Of a stretch of 64,000 nucleotides of DNA, positions 27,356 to 36,259 are shown piece after piece (the first letter of the stretch is position 1; each line of letters starts with the position of its first letter). The notes beneath the pieces are model-generated. The model saw only the letters and a program-made list of their open reading frames with translations. It was not told the origin of the DNA and ran no database searches. The stretch comes from UBA1672 sp050633325 (lineage in GTDB: Bacteria > Pseudomonadota > Alphaproteobacteria > Micavibrionales > Micavibrionaceae). The stretch is from NCBI GenBank assembly GCA_050633325.1, contig JBOEGH010000002.1, forward strand, positions 186,001 to 250,000, in the 5' to 3' direction. A program made the position numbers and the translations under genes.

Positions 27356-28627
27356 ATGGAACATCAAGAACGAAATCGCCACCCATTAAAAATATTGCTT
27401 TTCATCATGATTGGTGGGGCTTTAGTGATTTTCACTGACCTGTTTATTTTGGACAAGAATCAAACTCTAATTAATAAGATTATATCTAATGACACTTCGG
27501 AGTCTGTTGAATATACCAGAATTAAGACGCGCCACAATTCTTACATGAATGACGGTATAGATATAGATTCTGAAATATTATCCGTTGCGAATGTTATCAG
27601 ACCACCAGAAATAAAAAATGATACAGTTGAAATCATTGACATGACTGATGGGGGGGGAAACCATGATGCTGCCTCCTTGGCTAATATATCTCCTGCTCTA
27701 GGTATTGAAAGAGATGATGAGGACCTTGAAAGGTTTTTCAAGAAAAAGCCTTTGGTCGATAAATCTAAATATCAAGATGACAAAAATGTTTCTGACGTAA
27801 TACACGACCTTGATAGTAGTAATGAAGATATGTCTGTTGTTTATTCTGTGGGAGAAATCCCGATCAACGATGATGATGACATAGATGTTACAGAAAATAG
27901 TATAGCCACTGAATACAGCTCTCCAAAAGGGTCTGGCATGGTTGTTATTATTATAGATGATATGGGTATAACATTACGCAGTAAATTGGTGGAGGTTCTT
28001 CCCGGGCCTTTAACACTATCTTACTTGCCATACGCAAAAGGTTTGGATGATCGTGTCAACAGGGCGGTTGGAAATGGTCATGAGGTTATGCTTCACATGC
28101 CTATGGAGCCTATGAACGGTTCTTTAGATGGTGGGCCACAAGTCCTTAAAACCAGTCAAAAGCATGATGAGTTTAAAAAGACACTTGATTGGGGGCTTTC
28201 CAGTTTTGATGGCTTTGTAGGGCTTAATAATCATATGGGCAGCAGGTTGACGCAGGATGAGAAATCCATGCGACGTGTAATGAACCATATTAAAAACACG
28301 GGATTATACTTTATAGACTCTAAAACTATTGGTTCTTCCGTAGTTGAAAGTGTGGCACAGGAAGTCGGCGTTCCATATGCTGTGCGGGATGTTTTTTTAG
28401 ATCATGAGATAAGCGATGAGTTTGTGAAGTCGGCATTGGCTAAGCTGGAGAAAAAAGCTCATTCCCAAGGTTATGCAATTGCGATTGGTCATCCGCACAA
28501 GGAAACTATTGCTGCTTTAAAAGAGTGGTTGCCAACCTTGAAAGAAAAGGGATTAACTCTAGTCCCTGCGAGTAAGGTTATAAAACATCCTGTTGGTGCG
28601 CGTGGCGATATTGCGCTTATAGATTAA
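27356..28627 (+). CDS. divergent polysaccharide deacetylase family protein (YibQ/DUF610-like)
   Basis: An N-terminal membrane anchor (residues 12-31, hydrophobic) is followed by a long low-complexity acidic linker (about 45-190) and a catalytic-type domain (about 192-415). The domain begins GMVVIIIDDMGITLRSKL, where paired Asp residues sit as in the NodB/YibQ metal site, and contains VMLHMPMEPMN and LNNHMGSRLTQDE (His residues) and AIGHPHKETI. The family is often found near envelope genes and is presumed to act on glycans in the periplasm, but substrates are unknown. Eight consecutive G (27650-27657) lie in the linker. It is placed opposite to and between trpE and trpG. Confidence 0.85.
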   Translation: MEHQERNRHPLKILLFIMIGGALVIFTDLFILDKNQTLINKIISNDTSESVEYTRIKTRHNSYMNDGIDIDSEILSVANVIRPPEIKNDTVEIIDMTDGGGNHDAASLANISPALGIERDDEDLERFFKKKPLVDKSKYQDDKNVSDVIHDLDSSNEDMSVVYSVGEIPINDDDDIDVTENSIATEYSSPKGSGMVVIIIDDMGITLRSKLVEVLPGPLTLSYLPYAKGLDDRVNRAVGNGHEVMLHMPMEPMNGSLDGGPQVLKTSQKHDEFKKTLDWGLSSFDGFVGLNNHMGSRLTQDEKSMRRVMNHIKNTGLYFIDSKTIGSSVVESVAQEVGVPYAVRDVFLDHEISDEFVKSALAKLEKKAHSQGYAIAIGHPHKETIAALKEWLPTLKEKGLTLVPASKVIKHPVGARGDIALID

Positions 28628-28677
28628 CCATATAAGCGTTTAAAACAACCACATACAAAACGTATCGATTTTTATAG

Positions 28678-30213
28678 TTAATCGATGGATCTGAATTTTT
28701 TTGTAACTAAATCTGCGGCATGGAATACTGCCTTTGCCTTGTTGCAGCATTCTTGATATTCAAATTCAGGGTCGCTGTCTGCAACAACGCCACCGCCAGC
28801 TTGCACATATATTTTGTTATCTTTTACAAGTGCGGTTCTCAATGCGATACAGCTATCCATTGCGTTTTCTGAGAAATAGCCAACACCACCAGCATAAGCG
28901 GCACGTCTGCTAATCTCTAATTCGTCAATGATCTCCATTGCACGTATTTTGGGCGCTCCGCTAACTGTTCCTGCGGGAAAGCCTGCAAACAGTGCATCGA
29001 CAATATCCAAACCCTTTTTTAGTTTACCCTCTACATTAGAAACTATGTGCATCACATGGGAATATAACTCTATTTGGAATTTGTCAGTTACATTAACGCT
29101 GCCTATTTCTGCGACACGGCCGACGTCATTGCGGCCAAGATCTAAAAGCATTAGATGCTCTGAACATTCTTTTGCATCATTGAGTAAGTCATCCGCAAGC
29201 TCTTTGTCTTCAATTGCGTTTTTACCACGTTTTCGTGTTCCTGCAATGGGACGAATGGTGACCATATCATCCCGCACACGCACTAATATTTCCGGGCTTG
29301 ACCCAACCAGAGAGAAGCCTTCGAAAGATAAGTGAAATAAAAATGGAGACGGGTTTACGCTTCGCAGTGATCTGTATAATTCAAACGATGGCAGATCAAA
29401 ATCAGTAGAAAATCTTTGTGATGGCACAACCTGAAAAATTTCACCGGCATGAATGTACTCAACGGCTTTTTTGACGGCGTTTTTATAGTCACCCTTTGGG
29501 GTGTTTGATGTGATCTCTTGTGCGCTTTCTATGCTGGTTTTGTGATCAAGCAATGTTCTATCGAGCGGAGAGTTGATAGATTTTAATGCGTTTATTATGC
29601 GTGTACACGCATCACTATAGACCATATCAATGGGAGTGGACGTGTTCCCTGAATGCTCATATACGGGCGTAGCAATACAAATCATGTTTTTGACATTATC
29701 AAATATGGCTAAAATCGATGGCCTGCTTAGAACACTATCCGGTATTTTTAAGTCGTCAGGGTTATTATCCGGTATGTCTTCTGCTAATCGTATCATGTCA
29801 TAACCGATATATCCGAACAATCCTAACTCACACATAGGTGGCAGACCATCCGGTACTATATCGATAGAACTTTTGGCTATATTGTCCTTAAGCGATACTT
29901 TGGCACAGATATCCTGCTGTTCCCAGTCTTTGTGCTCTCCCTGTTTTGTCTCTACTTTTCCGCCTTGCGTGCATTTCCACAAAAAGTCAGGGTTAGTACC
30001 GATTACAGAGTACCTTCCCAGAGTAGCTCCACCTTCAACTGACTCTAATAAGAATGAGTAGGCCGTATGGCCGCATAATTTTAGATATGCGGATACCGGT
30101 GTTTCTAAGTCTGCTGACACCCAATGCCATATAAGCTGTGTTTTGTTGTCGGTGAAGTTCTTTTTGAACTCATCGGGCTTTGGACTAAAACTGTGGTCGG
30201 TATTTATACCCAT
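28678..30213 (-). CDS. trpE: anthranilate synthase component I
   Basis: Converts chorismate and ammonia to anthranilate. The chorismate-binding domain carries FQVVPSQRFSTDFDL, SPEILVRVRDDMVTIRPIAGTRKRG (quoted partly: RPIAGTRKRG), LLDLGRNDVGRV and FPAGTVSGAPKIRAMEII. The N-terminal domain has the SLLESVEGG-like feedback element (SFLLESVEGGATLGRYS), suggesting Trp inhibition. The protein is 511 aa, normal. The start is 12 bases after the ppiD stop, so it is probably transcribed with ppiD; no Trp-rich leader peptide is visible. Confidence 0.96.
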   Translation of the reverse strand: MGINTDHSFSPKPDEFKKNFTDNKTQLIWHWVSADLETPVSAYLKLCGHTAYSFLLESVEGGATLGRYSVIGTNPDFLWKCTQGGKVETKQGEHKDWEQQDICAKVSLKDNIAKSSIDIVPDGLPPMCELGLFGYIGYDMIRLAEDIPDNNPDDLKIPDSVLSRPSILAIFDNVKNMICIATPVYEHSGNTSTPIDMVYSDACTRIINALKSINSPLDRTLLDHKTSIESAQEITSNTPKGDYKNAVKKAVEYIHAGEIFQVVPSQRFSTDFDLPSFELYRSLRSVNPSPFLFHLSFEGFSLVGSSPEILVRVRDDMVTIRPIAGTRKRGKNAIEDKELADDLLNDAKECSEHLMLLDLGRNDVGRVAEIGSVNVTDKFQIELYSHVMHIVSNVEGKLKKGLDIVDALFAGFPAGTVSGAPKIRAMEIIDELEISRRAAYAGGVGYFSENAMDSCIALRTALVKDNKIYVQAGGGVVADSDPEFEYQECCNKAKAVFHAADLVTKKFRSID

Positions 30214-30225
30214 TGCTAAAAAACC

Positions 30226-32139
30226 TTAGTTTTCATCTGCTTGTTGACCGTAAACACGCTTTAATAGGTTCGTGTTTATCGTTGCGTTGTATTTTTTGGA
30301 TAACATGTTCAGGTAAACTAATAATGCTTCCTCTTCCAGCTCAGACTGTAATCTCTGATTTATATCATCTAAAGACTTTTGGTTATCACTGGTTACTTTT
30401 GGTATTTCGTATCCTGCAATTTTTATTAAGGCGAATTTATCATCCAGCCTTATGGTTTGATGATCTCCCACTTTTGATTGGAATATGGTCGGGCGGTTAT
30501 TTGCCTTTAGGGGGGCTGGCATCTCACCGATAACCCTGATGCCTTTTATATCTTTAGACACTATGTTGTTTTCCTTGGCAATACTTTCAAATGTTGATCC
30601 TTTAACATCAAGCTCTGCCAAGTATTTGTCCATACGCTTTTTGTTTTCTATGTATTTTTGGTCGGCGATATATTGTGTATGAATTTCATCTTTAACACTG
30701 TCGAACGGCTTATGTGTTTTTTGTTCAATTGAAGTCAATGCAATGCTAACAAATTTACCGCTAGGCAGCTCCTCTGCGATTGGCTGTGCTCCATCTTCCA
30801 ACAGAAATAACATTTCGGTTAAGGCTTCTTTGTCTGCCGGAGTAAAAGTAGTCTTATCGATCTTGCCTTGTTTGTTTAGGCCTTTGCTATCAATTGGATT
30901 TACTAATTCTATTGATATATTTATTTCCTTTGCAATATTTTCAAAGCTAGTACCGTCATCAAGCATATTTTCGAATTTAGTGAAAATATCGAATATATGA
31001 TCGGATTTTTTGCTTTCTAAGATTTCGGTTTGTATCTGGTTCTTAACCTGATTTAAAGGCTGTGTTGATGGTGGTATTATCTTTACTAGCTTAACGATAT
31101 GAAAACCTAATGTTGTTTGAACAGGCGGCTTTACCTCTTCGATTTTTCTGTCAGAAACAGCATCAGATAATGCAGGTAACATGAGCGTTGTTTCAAATGG
31201 TATATTCTCTATGTATTTTGCATTTTCTCCTACGATTTCTTCTGATGCGTCTTTGAGGCTTTTTCCCTCTTGAACCAGTGTGAAAATGTCATCTGCTTGT
31301 TGTTTGTTGTCCGCAATTGATTGTGTCAGAACAATTTGCTCTCCAATTTTGAAGTTTTGCTTATTGTCATTATAGAACTGTTCTATTTCCTTATCTGAAA
31401 CTGACATATCAGTTTCAATTTTATCAGAATCAAATACTGCGATTTCAGCACTGCGAGATTCAGGTATTACATATTTTGCAAACTTTGTTGCTTCATATAG
31501 TCCTTTAAGTTGACCTTCGTCAGGTTCTTGAATGTTCGATATTTCGCTGTCCGGAAACATCAGTATTTTTATGTCTCTTGTCTGATTCTCAAAAGAGTGA
31601 AGCTCACTAGATAGTTCGTCAAGATTTGGTTTGAACCCTGATTGTATAGCTTTTTTGATTATTTCGCCGGACACTTCACGTTTAATGCCCGTAACAAAAT
31701 CTTTCTCTATCATTCCTTGGCGGCGTAAGATCTCGTTTAATGCCTCTTGCAGGGTTTGATCGTCTCTTTTATGTGGTGCTATAACTTGTCCAATATGTTT
31801 TGCAATCTGTTCTTTGTTTATCTCTATGCCTAGCTTTTCCGCTTCTTTTAGCATGAAGTATGATCTTATTTCATTCGCAAGAACATCATCTGCCATGCCT
31901 ATTTTATAGGCCTGTTGTGTTGACATGTTGTAACTGGCTAATGTTCGTCTTAAAGTATTATCGAATTGCCTTATGGTTATGGTTTTATCTTCAATTTTCG
32001 CTACATCATTACCGCCAACATTACCGTTGCTAAAAGACCCACTTAAAACTAGACCACCAACAGCCATCCCAAGAAGACCAAAAACAACATATTTAAAAAA
32101 GCCACCGACTTTTCCGCCACGCAAAGATTTCATAACCAT
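30226..32139 (-). CDS. ppiD: PpiD-like membrane-anchored peptidyl-prolyl isomerase/chaperone
   Basis: SurA-N/parvulin-type periplasmic foldase that meets proteins leaving the Sec translocon. A short cytoplasmic start (LRGGKVGGFFKYVVFGLLG) leads into one membrane helix (about residues 15-40), then a SurA-N-like helical domain, a degenerate parvulin domain (about 250-350) and a long C-terminal helical region. I chose the ATG at 32139; a GTG at 32181 would add 14 residues. The order tpiA/ppiD (divergent)-trpE is conserved in Alphaproteobacteria. Confidence 0.88.
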   Translation of the reverse strand: MVMKSLRGGKVGGFFKYVVFGLLGMAVGGLVLSGSFSNGNVGGNDVAKIEDKTITIRQFDNTLRRTLASYNMSTQQAYKIGMADDVLANEIRSYFMLKEAEKLGIEINKEQIAKHIGQVIAPHKRDDQTLQEALNEILRRQGMIEKDFVTGIKREVSGEIIKKAIQSGFKPNLDELSSELHSFENQTRDIKILMFPDSEISNIQEPDEGQLKGLYEATKFAKYVIPESRSAEIAVFDSDKIETDMSVSDKEIEQFYNDNKQNFKIGEQIVLTQSIADNKQQADDIFTLVQEGKSLKDASEEIVGENAKYIENIPFETTLMLPALSDAVSDRKIEEVKPPVQTTLGFHIVKLVKIIPPSTQPLNQVKNQIQTEILESKKSDHIFDIFTKFENMLDDGTSFENIAKEINISIELVNPIDSKGLNKQGKIDKTTFTPADKEALTEMLFLLEDGAQPIAEELPSGKFVSIALTSIEQKTHKPFDSVKDEIHTQYIADQKYIENKKRMDKYLAELDVKGSTFESIAKENNIVSKDIKGIRVIGEMPAPLKANNRPTIFQSKVGDHQTIRLDDKFALIKIAGYEIPKVTSDNQKSLDDINQRLQSELEEEALLVYLNMLSKKYNATINTNLLKRVYGQQADEN

Positions 32140-32326
32140 ACTTAATTTAAACCTAATATCTAACAATTTAACTTTGATCACGCACTATAGGCAGCTCATA
32201 CCACGGGGGCAAGTATTCAAATTACATGTATGGATAAAACTGAGTGTTAAAAAGTGCTTTCCACAATAGCTGGATGTAGATAAGTTCAACGGATATGGTT
32301 TTAGGCACTATGAAAATGTAAGGAAT

Positions 32327-33091
32327 ATGATGATGAAAAAACTGATTGCAGGGAATTGGAAAATGAATGGAAGCCTAGCTCAGGCTGATAATTTACCTGC
32401 ATCTATAGCGCAAGAAATTCAAAGTAATTCTAGTGTACGTGATTCTTTTGAGTTTTTGGTTTGTCCACCATTTCCGTATATGTTGGCTATAAAAGATATC
32501 TGTGTAAAAAATGGTATTTCTTTTGGTGCACAAGATTGTTCTGAACATGATTCTGGCGCATATACGGGTGAGATATCCGCGCAGATGATTGCCGATTGTG
32601 GTGGAACTTATGTTATTTTAGGGCATTCTGAAAGAAGACAATACCATGGCGAAACGAATGACATAGTCTCAGGAAAAGCTAAGGCAGCACATGGCGCAGG
32701 TCTTGTTTCCATTATATGTGTGGGTGAAACTGAAGAAGAGCGTGAAGCAGGCAAACAAAACGAAGTGGTCGGAGAGCAGCTTAGATCATCACTTCCTGTT
32801 GGGGCAAACGCAGAAAATACGGTTATTGCATATGAACCTGTATGGGCGATAGGGACTGGAAAAACTGCTAACAGCGAAGATGTGGCAATGATGCACAGTT
32901 TTATATGTAATCAATTAAAAGAACATCTTGCAGATTCTAAAAATATGCGTATTTTGTACGGCGGTTCGATGAAGCCAGAAAATGCATCCTCTCTTTTGTC
33001 TACGCCCCATGTTGATGGTGGCTTAATTGGGGGGGCAAGTTTGAAGGCAGAACAATTTGTTGGTATTGCTGTCGCAGCAGATCAAGAATAG
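32327..33091 (+). CDS. tpiA: triosephosphate isomerase
   Basis: Interconverts dihydroxyacetone phosphate and glyceraldehyde 3-phosphate. Catalytic residues are in GNWKMNG (Lys12), VILGHSERR (His) and AYEPVWAIGTGK (Glu); the phosphate loop is LYGGSMKPENA and GGLIGGASL. At 254 aa it is normal. TAAGGA lies just upstream; three ATG codons in a row make the exact start uncertain by up to two residues. A run of 7 G (33029-33035) encodes the phosphate loop. It is divergent from ppiD across about 190 bases. Confidence 0.97.
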   Translation: MMMKKLIAGNWKMNGSLAQADNLPASIAQEIQSNSSVRDSFEFLVCPPFPYMLAIKDICVKNGISFGAQDCSEHDSGAYTGEISAQMIADCGGTYVILGHSERRQYHGETNDIVSGKAKAAHGAGLVSIICVGETEEEREAGKQNEVVGEQLRSSLPVGANAENTVIAYEPVWAIGTGKTANSEDVAMMHSFICNQLKEHLADSKNMRILYGGSMKPENASSLLSTPHVDGGLIGGASLKAEQFVGIAVAADQE

Positions 33092-33118
33092 TGTAAAAAT
33101 TAATTTTATATCTGGTCT

Positions 33119-33155
33119 TTGACAGTAAGAAACCGTATAAACTGTGTTAAACACA
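33119..33155 (+). promoter_or_regulatory. candidate promoter and dyad upstream of secG
   Basis: A consensus -35 TTGACA (33119-33124) is followed after 18 bases by TGTGTT (33143-33148), which is half of the perfect dyad TGTGTTAAACACA (33143-33155). The dyad overlaps the expected -10 position, which would suit a repressor site. It lies 22 bases before secG. The -10 match is poor, so this is tentative. Confidence 0.35.
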
Positions 33156-33176
33156 CAAAGAAAAGTTATTTAGGCT

Positions 33177-33632
33177 ATGGAATCCGTAATTCTTGTAATA
33201 CATCTTATTTTGGCACTACTAATTATTGTGCTTGTACTTCTTCAACGCTCAGAGGGCGGTGGTCTTGGTATAGGCGGTAATAACGGTGGTCTTGGCGGTC
33301 TTGCATCTGCAAAGGGAACTGCCAATGCATTGACCAAGGTAACAGGGCTTTGTGCTGCCGGATTTTTTGTTACATCTCTAACCTTAGGTGTTTTGGCCAG
33401 TCAACAGAGCCGTGTGAACCAAGGGATTCTAGAAGATGTTAATCCTGCTGAGATACAGGTTAAGGACATAAGTGCGCCGACTGGTGTGACATACACTCCA
33501 CCTATGGAAATGCCCCCCTTGAATGTGCAAACAAATAATAGCGAAACTACGGGAAGCGTTGAAGTAGAGAAAACTGATATAGCTCCTCCAACAACTGACA
33601 ATACGTCGGAGCCTTCAGCGCCGATAGAGTAG
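33177..33632 (+). CDS. secG: preprotein translocase subunit SecG
   Basis: Small subunit of the SecYEG channel that helps SecA-driven export. Two membrane helices (about residues 3-22 and 55-75) flank the conserved cytoplasmic loop VLLQRSEGGGLGIGG...GGLASAKGTANALTK. The 151-residue length reflects an extra 70-residue periplasm- or cytoplasm-facing Pro/Thr/Glu-rich tail beyond the E. coli form (110 aa), a common alphaproteobacterial trait. pyrG follows after 4 bases. Confidence 0.93.
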   Translation: MESVILVIHLILALLIIVLVLLQRSEGGGLGIGGNNGGLGGLASAKGTANALTKVTGLCAAGFFVTSLTLGVLASQQSRVNQGILEDVNPAEIQVKDISAPTGVTYTPPMEMPPLNVQTNNSETTGSVEVEKTDIAPPTTDNTSEPSAPIE

Positions 33633-33636
33633 AACC

Positions 33637-35265
33637 ATGACAAGATTTATTTTTATTACCGGTGGCGTTGTTTCCTCATTAGGAAAGGGCCTCGGCTCCG
33701 CTTCGCTTGGCGCATTGTTGCAAGCCAGAGGCTACAGTGTTCGCCTTTGTAAGCTTGATCCTTATCTAAATGTTGACCCGGGAACTATGAGTCCATTTCA
33801 GCATGGTGAAGTTTTTGTTACCGACGATGGTGCTGAAACAGACTTAGACTTCGGTCATTACGAGCGTTTCACTGGTGTTCCTGCGCTGGCTACGGATAAC
33901 ACAACAACAGGCCGTATATATACCAGCGTTCTGCAAAGAGAGCGTCGTGGTGAGTATCTTGGTGCTACGATTCAGATTATCCCACATATTACCAATGAAA
34001 TTCAGGATTTTATCCGTGAAAAAGAAGGTTCGGCTGACTTTGTTCTTTGTGAAATCGGCGGTACTGTAGGTGATATTGAGAGCCTTCCTTTTCTTGAGGC
34101 TATAAGACAATTTGGTAATGATGTCGGTCGCGAACGTGCCATATTCATTCATGTTACATTGTTGCCATATATTCCTGCTGCGGGTGAGTTGAAGACAAAA
34201 CCAACACAACATTCTGTTAAAGAATTGATGAGTTATGGTATTCGTCCGCAAATACTTCTCTGTCGTGCTGATCGCGAAATAGAGGAAGATGAGCGTCGTA
34301 AAATTGCTCTATTCTGTAATCTTGATGAGGCGAAAGTAATCCCTGCGTTGGATGTATCTTCTATATATGAAGTGCCCCTTACATACCACGCCGAAGGCTT
34401 GGATAAGCAAGTTATGGATAGCTTTGGAATAGAAGATAAAGAACCTTTGGATTTATCAACTTGGAATAATATCGTTGATACCATTAAAGAGCCAGAGGGT
34501 GAGGTAACAATTGCTATAGTCGGTAAATACACGAACTTGGCGGATAGTTATAAGTCTTTGAATGAGGCACTTATACATGGTGGAATTGCTAATAAGGTTA
34601 AGGTTAACCTTAAATTCATAGAAGCAGAAATTTTTGAATCAGAAGATCCGGAAATACATTTATCGGGTGTAAATGGTATTCTTGTCCCAGGCGGTTTTGG
34701 TGATCGCGGGGTTGAAGGAAAAATTCTTGCCGCACAATACGCGCGTGAGAAGAAAATTCCGTATTTTGGTATTTGTTATGGTATGCAAATGGCCGTGATT
34801 GAAGCAGCGCGCAATTTATGTGGTATAGATGGTGCAGGATCTAGTGAGTTTACTGATTGTAAAGTTCCTGTCGTTGGCCTTATGACTGAGTGGGTTCAAG
34901 GGTCAGGCAAGCAAGAGCGCGGAGCCGACGGTGACCTAGGCGGTACAATGCGTCTTGGTGCGTATCCCGCAAGTTTAAAAGATAACTCTAAAATTTCAGA
35001 GATATATGGTTCAGATACAATAAGTGAACGTCATAGGCATCGCTTTGAAGTTAATGCAAACTATATTCAGCAATTGGAAGATGGAGGCCTCAAATTCTCT
35101 GGTATGTCTCCGGATGGAAAGCTTCCTGAAATTGTGGAATATGAAGATCATCCTTGGTTTATTGGGGTTCAATTCCACCCAGAATTAAAGTCCAAACCAT
35201 TTGATCCGCATCCTTTGTTTGTTTCATTCATAGGTGCATCTGTTGATCAAGGGCGTCTTGTCTAG
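33637..35265 (+). CDS. pyrG: CTP synthase
   Basis: Aminates UTP to CTP. The N-terminal synthetase domain starts FIFITGGVVSSLGKGLGSASL (P-loop-like) and includes SPFQHGEVFVTDDGAETDLDFGHY (quoted partly: GAETDLDFGHYERF); the C-terminal class I amidotransferase domain has GILVPGGFGDRG, nucleophile Cys in YFGICYGMQMA, and His/Glu in GVQFHPELKSKP. The 542-aa length is standard. The secG-pyrG order is conserved; kdsA and eno normally follow, here interrupted by an extra membrane-protein gene. Confidence 0.98.
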   Translation: MTRFIFITGGVVSSLGKGLGSASLGALLQARGYSVRLCKLDPYLNVDPGTMSPFQHGEVFVTDDGAETDLDFGHYERFTGVPALATDNTTTGRIYTSVLQRERRGEYLGATIQIIPHITNEIQDFIREKEGSADFVLCEIGGTVGDIESLPFLEAIRQFGNDVGRERAIFIHVTLLPYIPAAGELKTKPTQHSVKELMSYGIRPQILLCRADREIEEDERRKIALFCNLDEAKVIPALDVSSIYEVPLTYHAEGLDKQVMDSFGIEDKEPLDLSTWNNIVDTIKEPEGEVTIAIVGKYTNLADSYKSLNEALIHGGIANKVKVNLKFIEAEIFESEDPEIHLSGVNGILVPGGFGDRGVEGKILAAQYAREKKIPYFGICYGMQMAVIEAARNLCGIDGAGSSEFTDCKVPVVGLMTEWVQGSGKQERGADGDLGGTMRLGAYPASLKDNSKISEIYGSDTISERHRHRFEVNANYIQQLEDGGLKFSGMSPDGKLPEIVEYEDHPWFIGVQFHPELKSKPFDPHPLFVSFIGASVDQGRLV

Positions 35266-35342
35266 TTCTTATTAAGCTATTACCTTTGTTATATGATATG
35301 GTTAAAATCGTTGACCTTGTTTACCATGGGCTATGTTGAGAT

Positions 35343-36128
35343 ATGAGATACTATATACTTGCGATGTCGCTAATTTGTTTCATTGCATCCTTTATTTTTA
35401 CAAAAATGGAAACACATTTCCAAAATAATTCTTATGTAATGGAGGTGGAGGCCGTTGAAAATCGGTTTGTTCCAGCAAGGCCTTATAAATTTTTAGGTCA
35501 CAAAAAAGAGGTTGGGTATATTCGTTTTCTTACCCCAAAAAAACACTGGCATGGCCATAATATGTTGAAGCCCCTTCCCGCGAATGTAAAAAAGGGGGAT
35601 GTGTTTAATGTCAGGATAAGAGAACTTCCTAATTGGGAAACCAGAAAGCCAAGGGAAGTAAGGAAAATAGGCTCTTCTTCCTTTTCGTATAAGTATAAAG
35701 CTTTTGTTATTGTACCTGAAGGGGGAAAACCCTATCAGGGGCTGGCTGCTCTTTATTTTATAGGAGGGATTCTATGCTTTATTGGTGCGTTTTTTGCATC
35801 GCCACCATCGCAATATAGAACAAGGTTCAGTAAGCTTTATTATATAGGGTGGTTTCTTGTTTATGCCAGTTGGGCTGTTCTCGTTTGTAGCTGGGCTAAC
35901 ATCTATAATATACATAATAGTATACTTGTCGGATCATGTGTAATTGCATTCATATGCTATTTAACCACGCTTAAAGAAATGATGGATAAAAAAACAACAA
36001 TGTCAGACGAGCATATGGGTGCACGATCAGGTCGGATAGGTAGATCATTTGATTACACCCTACATATAGGCACAATGTTTGCGCATATGTTCTTTGTTTA
36101 TATGGCGATATATAATCCGCCTTTATAA
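35343..36128 (+). CDS. unknown membrane protein, 261 aa (DUF3592-like layout)
   Basis: I do not recognise a firm family. The layout is one N-terminal membrane helix (residues 3-20), a soluble beta-rich stretch (about 30-125, RPYKFLGHKKEVGYIRFLTP and KGDVFNVRIRELPNW), then four hydrophobic segments (about 133-150, 163-183, 190-208 and 240-258). That topology resembles DUF3592-type proteins, which are uncharacterised. It lies between pyrG and kdsA, 77 bases after pyrG and 131 bases before kdsA, on the same strand. No RBS of note is seen. Confidence 0.7.
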   Translation: MRYYILAMSLICFIASFIFTKMETHFQNNSYVMEVEAVENRFVPARPYKFLGHKKEVGYIRFLTPKKHWHGHNMLKPLPANVKKGDVFNVRIRELPNWETRKPREVRKIGSSSFSYKYKAFVIVPEGGKPYQGLAALYFIGGILCFIGAFFASPPSQYRTRFSKLYYIGWFLVYASWAVLVCSWANIYNIHNSILVGSCVIAFICYLTTLKEMMDKKTTMSDEHMGARSGRIGRSFDYTLHIGTMFAHMFFVYMAIYNPPL

Positions 36129-36259
36129 TTGTTTTAATCGAGCAACGATTTTTGCATCATTGTTTTGTGTGTTTATTTGATAATTTTTATTAACTTACAT
36201 GTTAGAAGATTATATTAATTATTCTTGAAAATAGAGCCGGATACACATATGTTTTCTGC

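Noticed and set aside
28664..28686. ATCGATT/AATCGAT repeat between the deacetylase and trpE ends
   Set aside because: Only 7 AT-rich pairs around a 9-base loop; too weak to call a terminator, though the position between convergent genes fits one.
33844..34251. 135-codon reverse frame inside pyrG
   Set aside because: Fully antisense to a highly conserved gene; no independent support.
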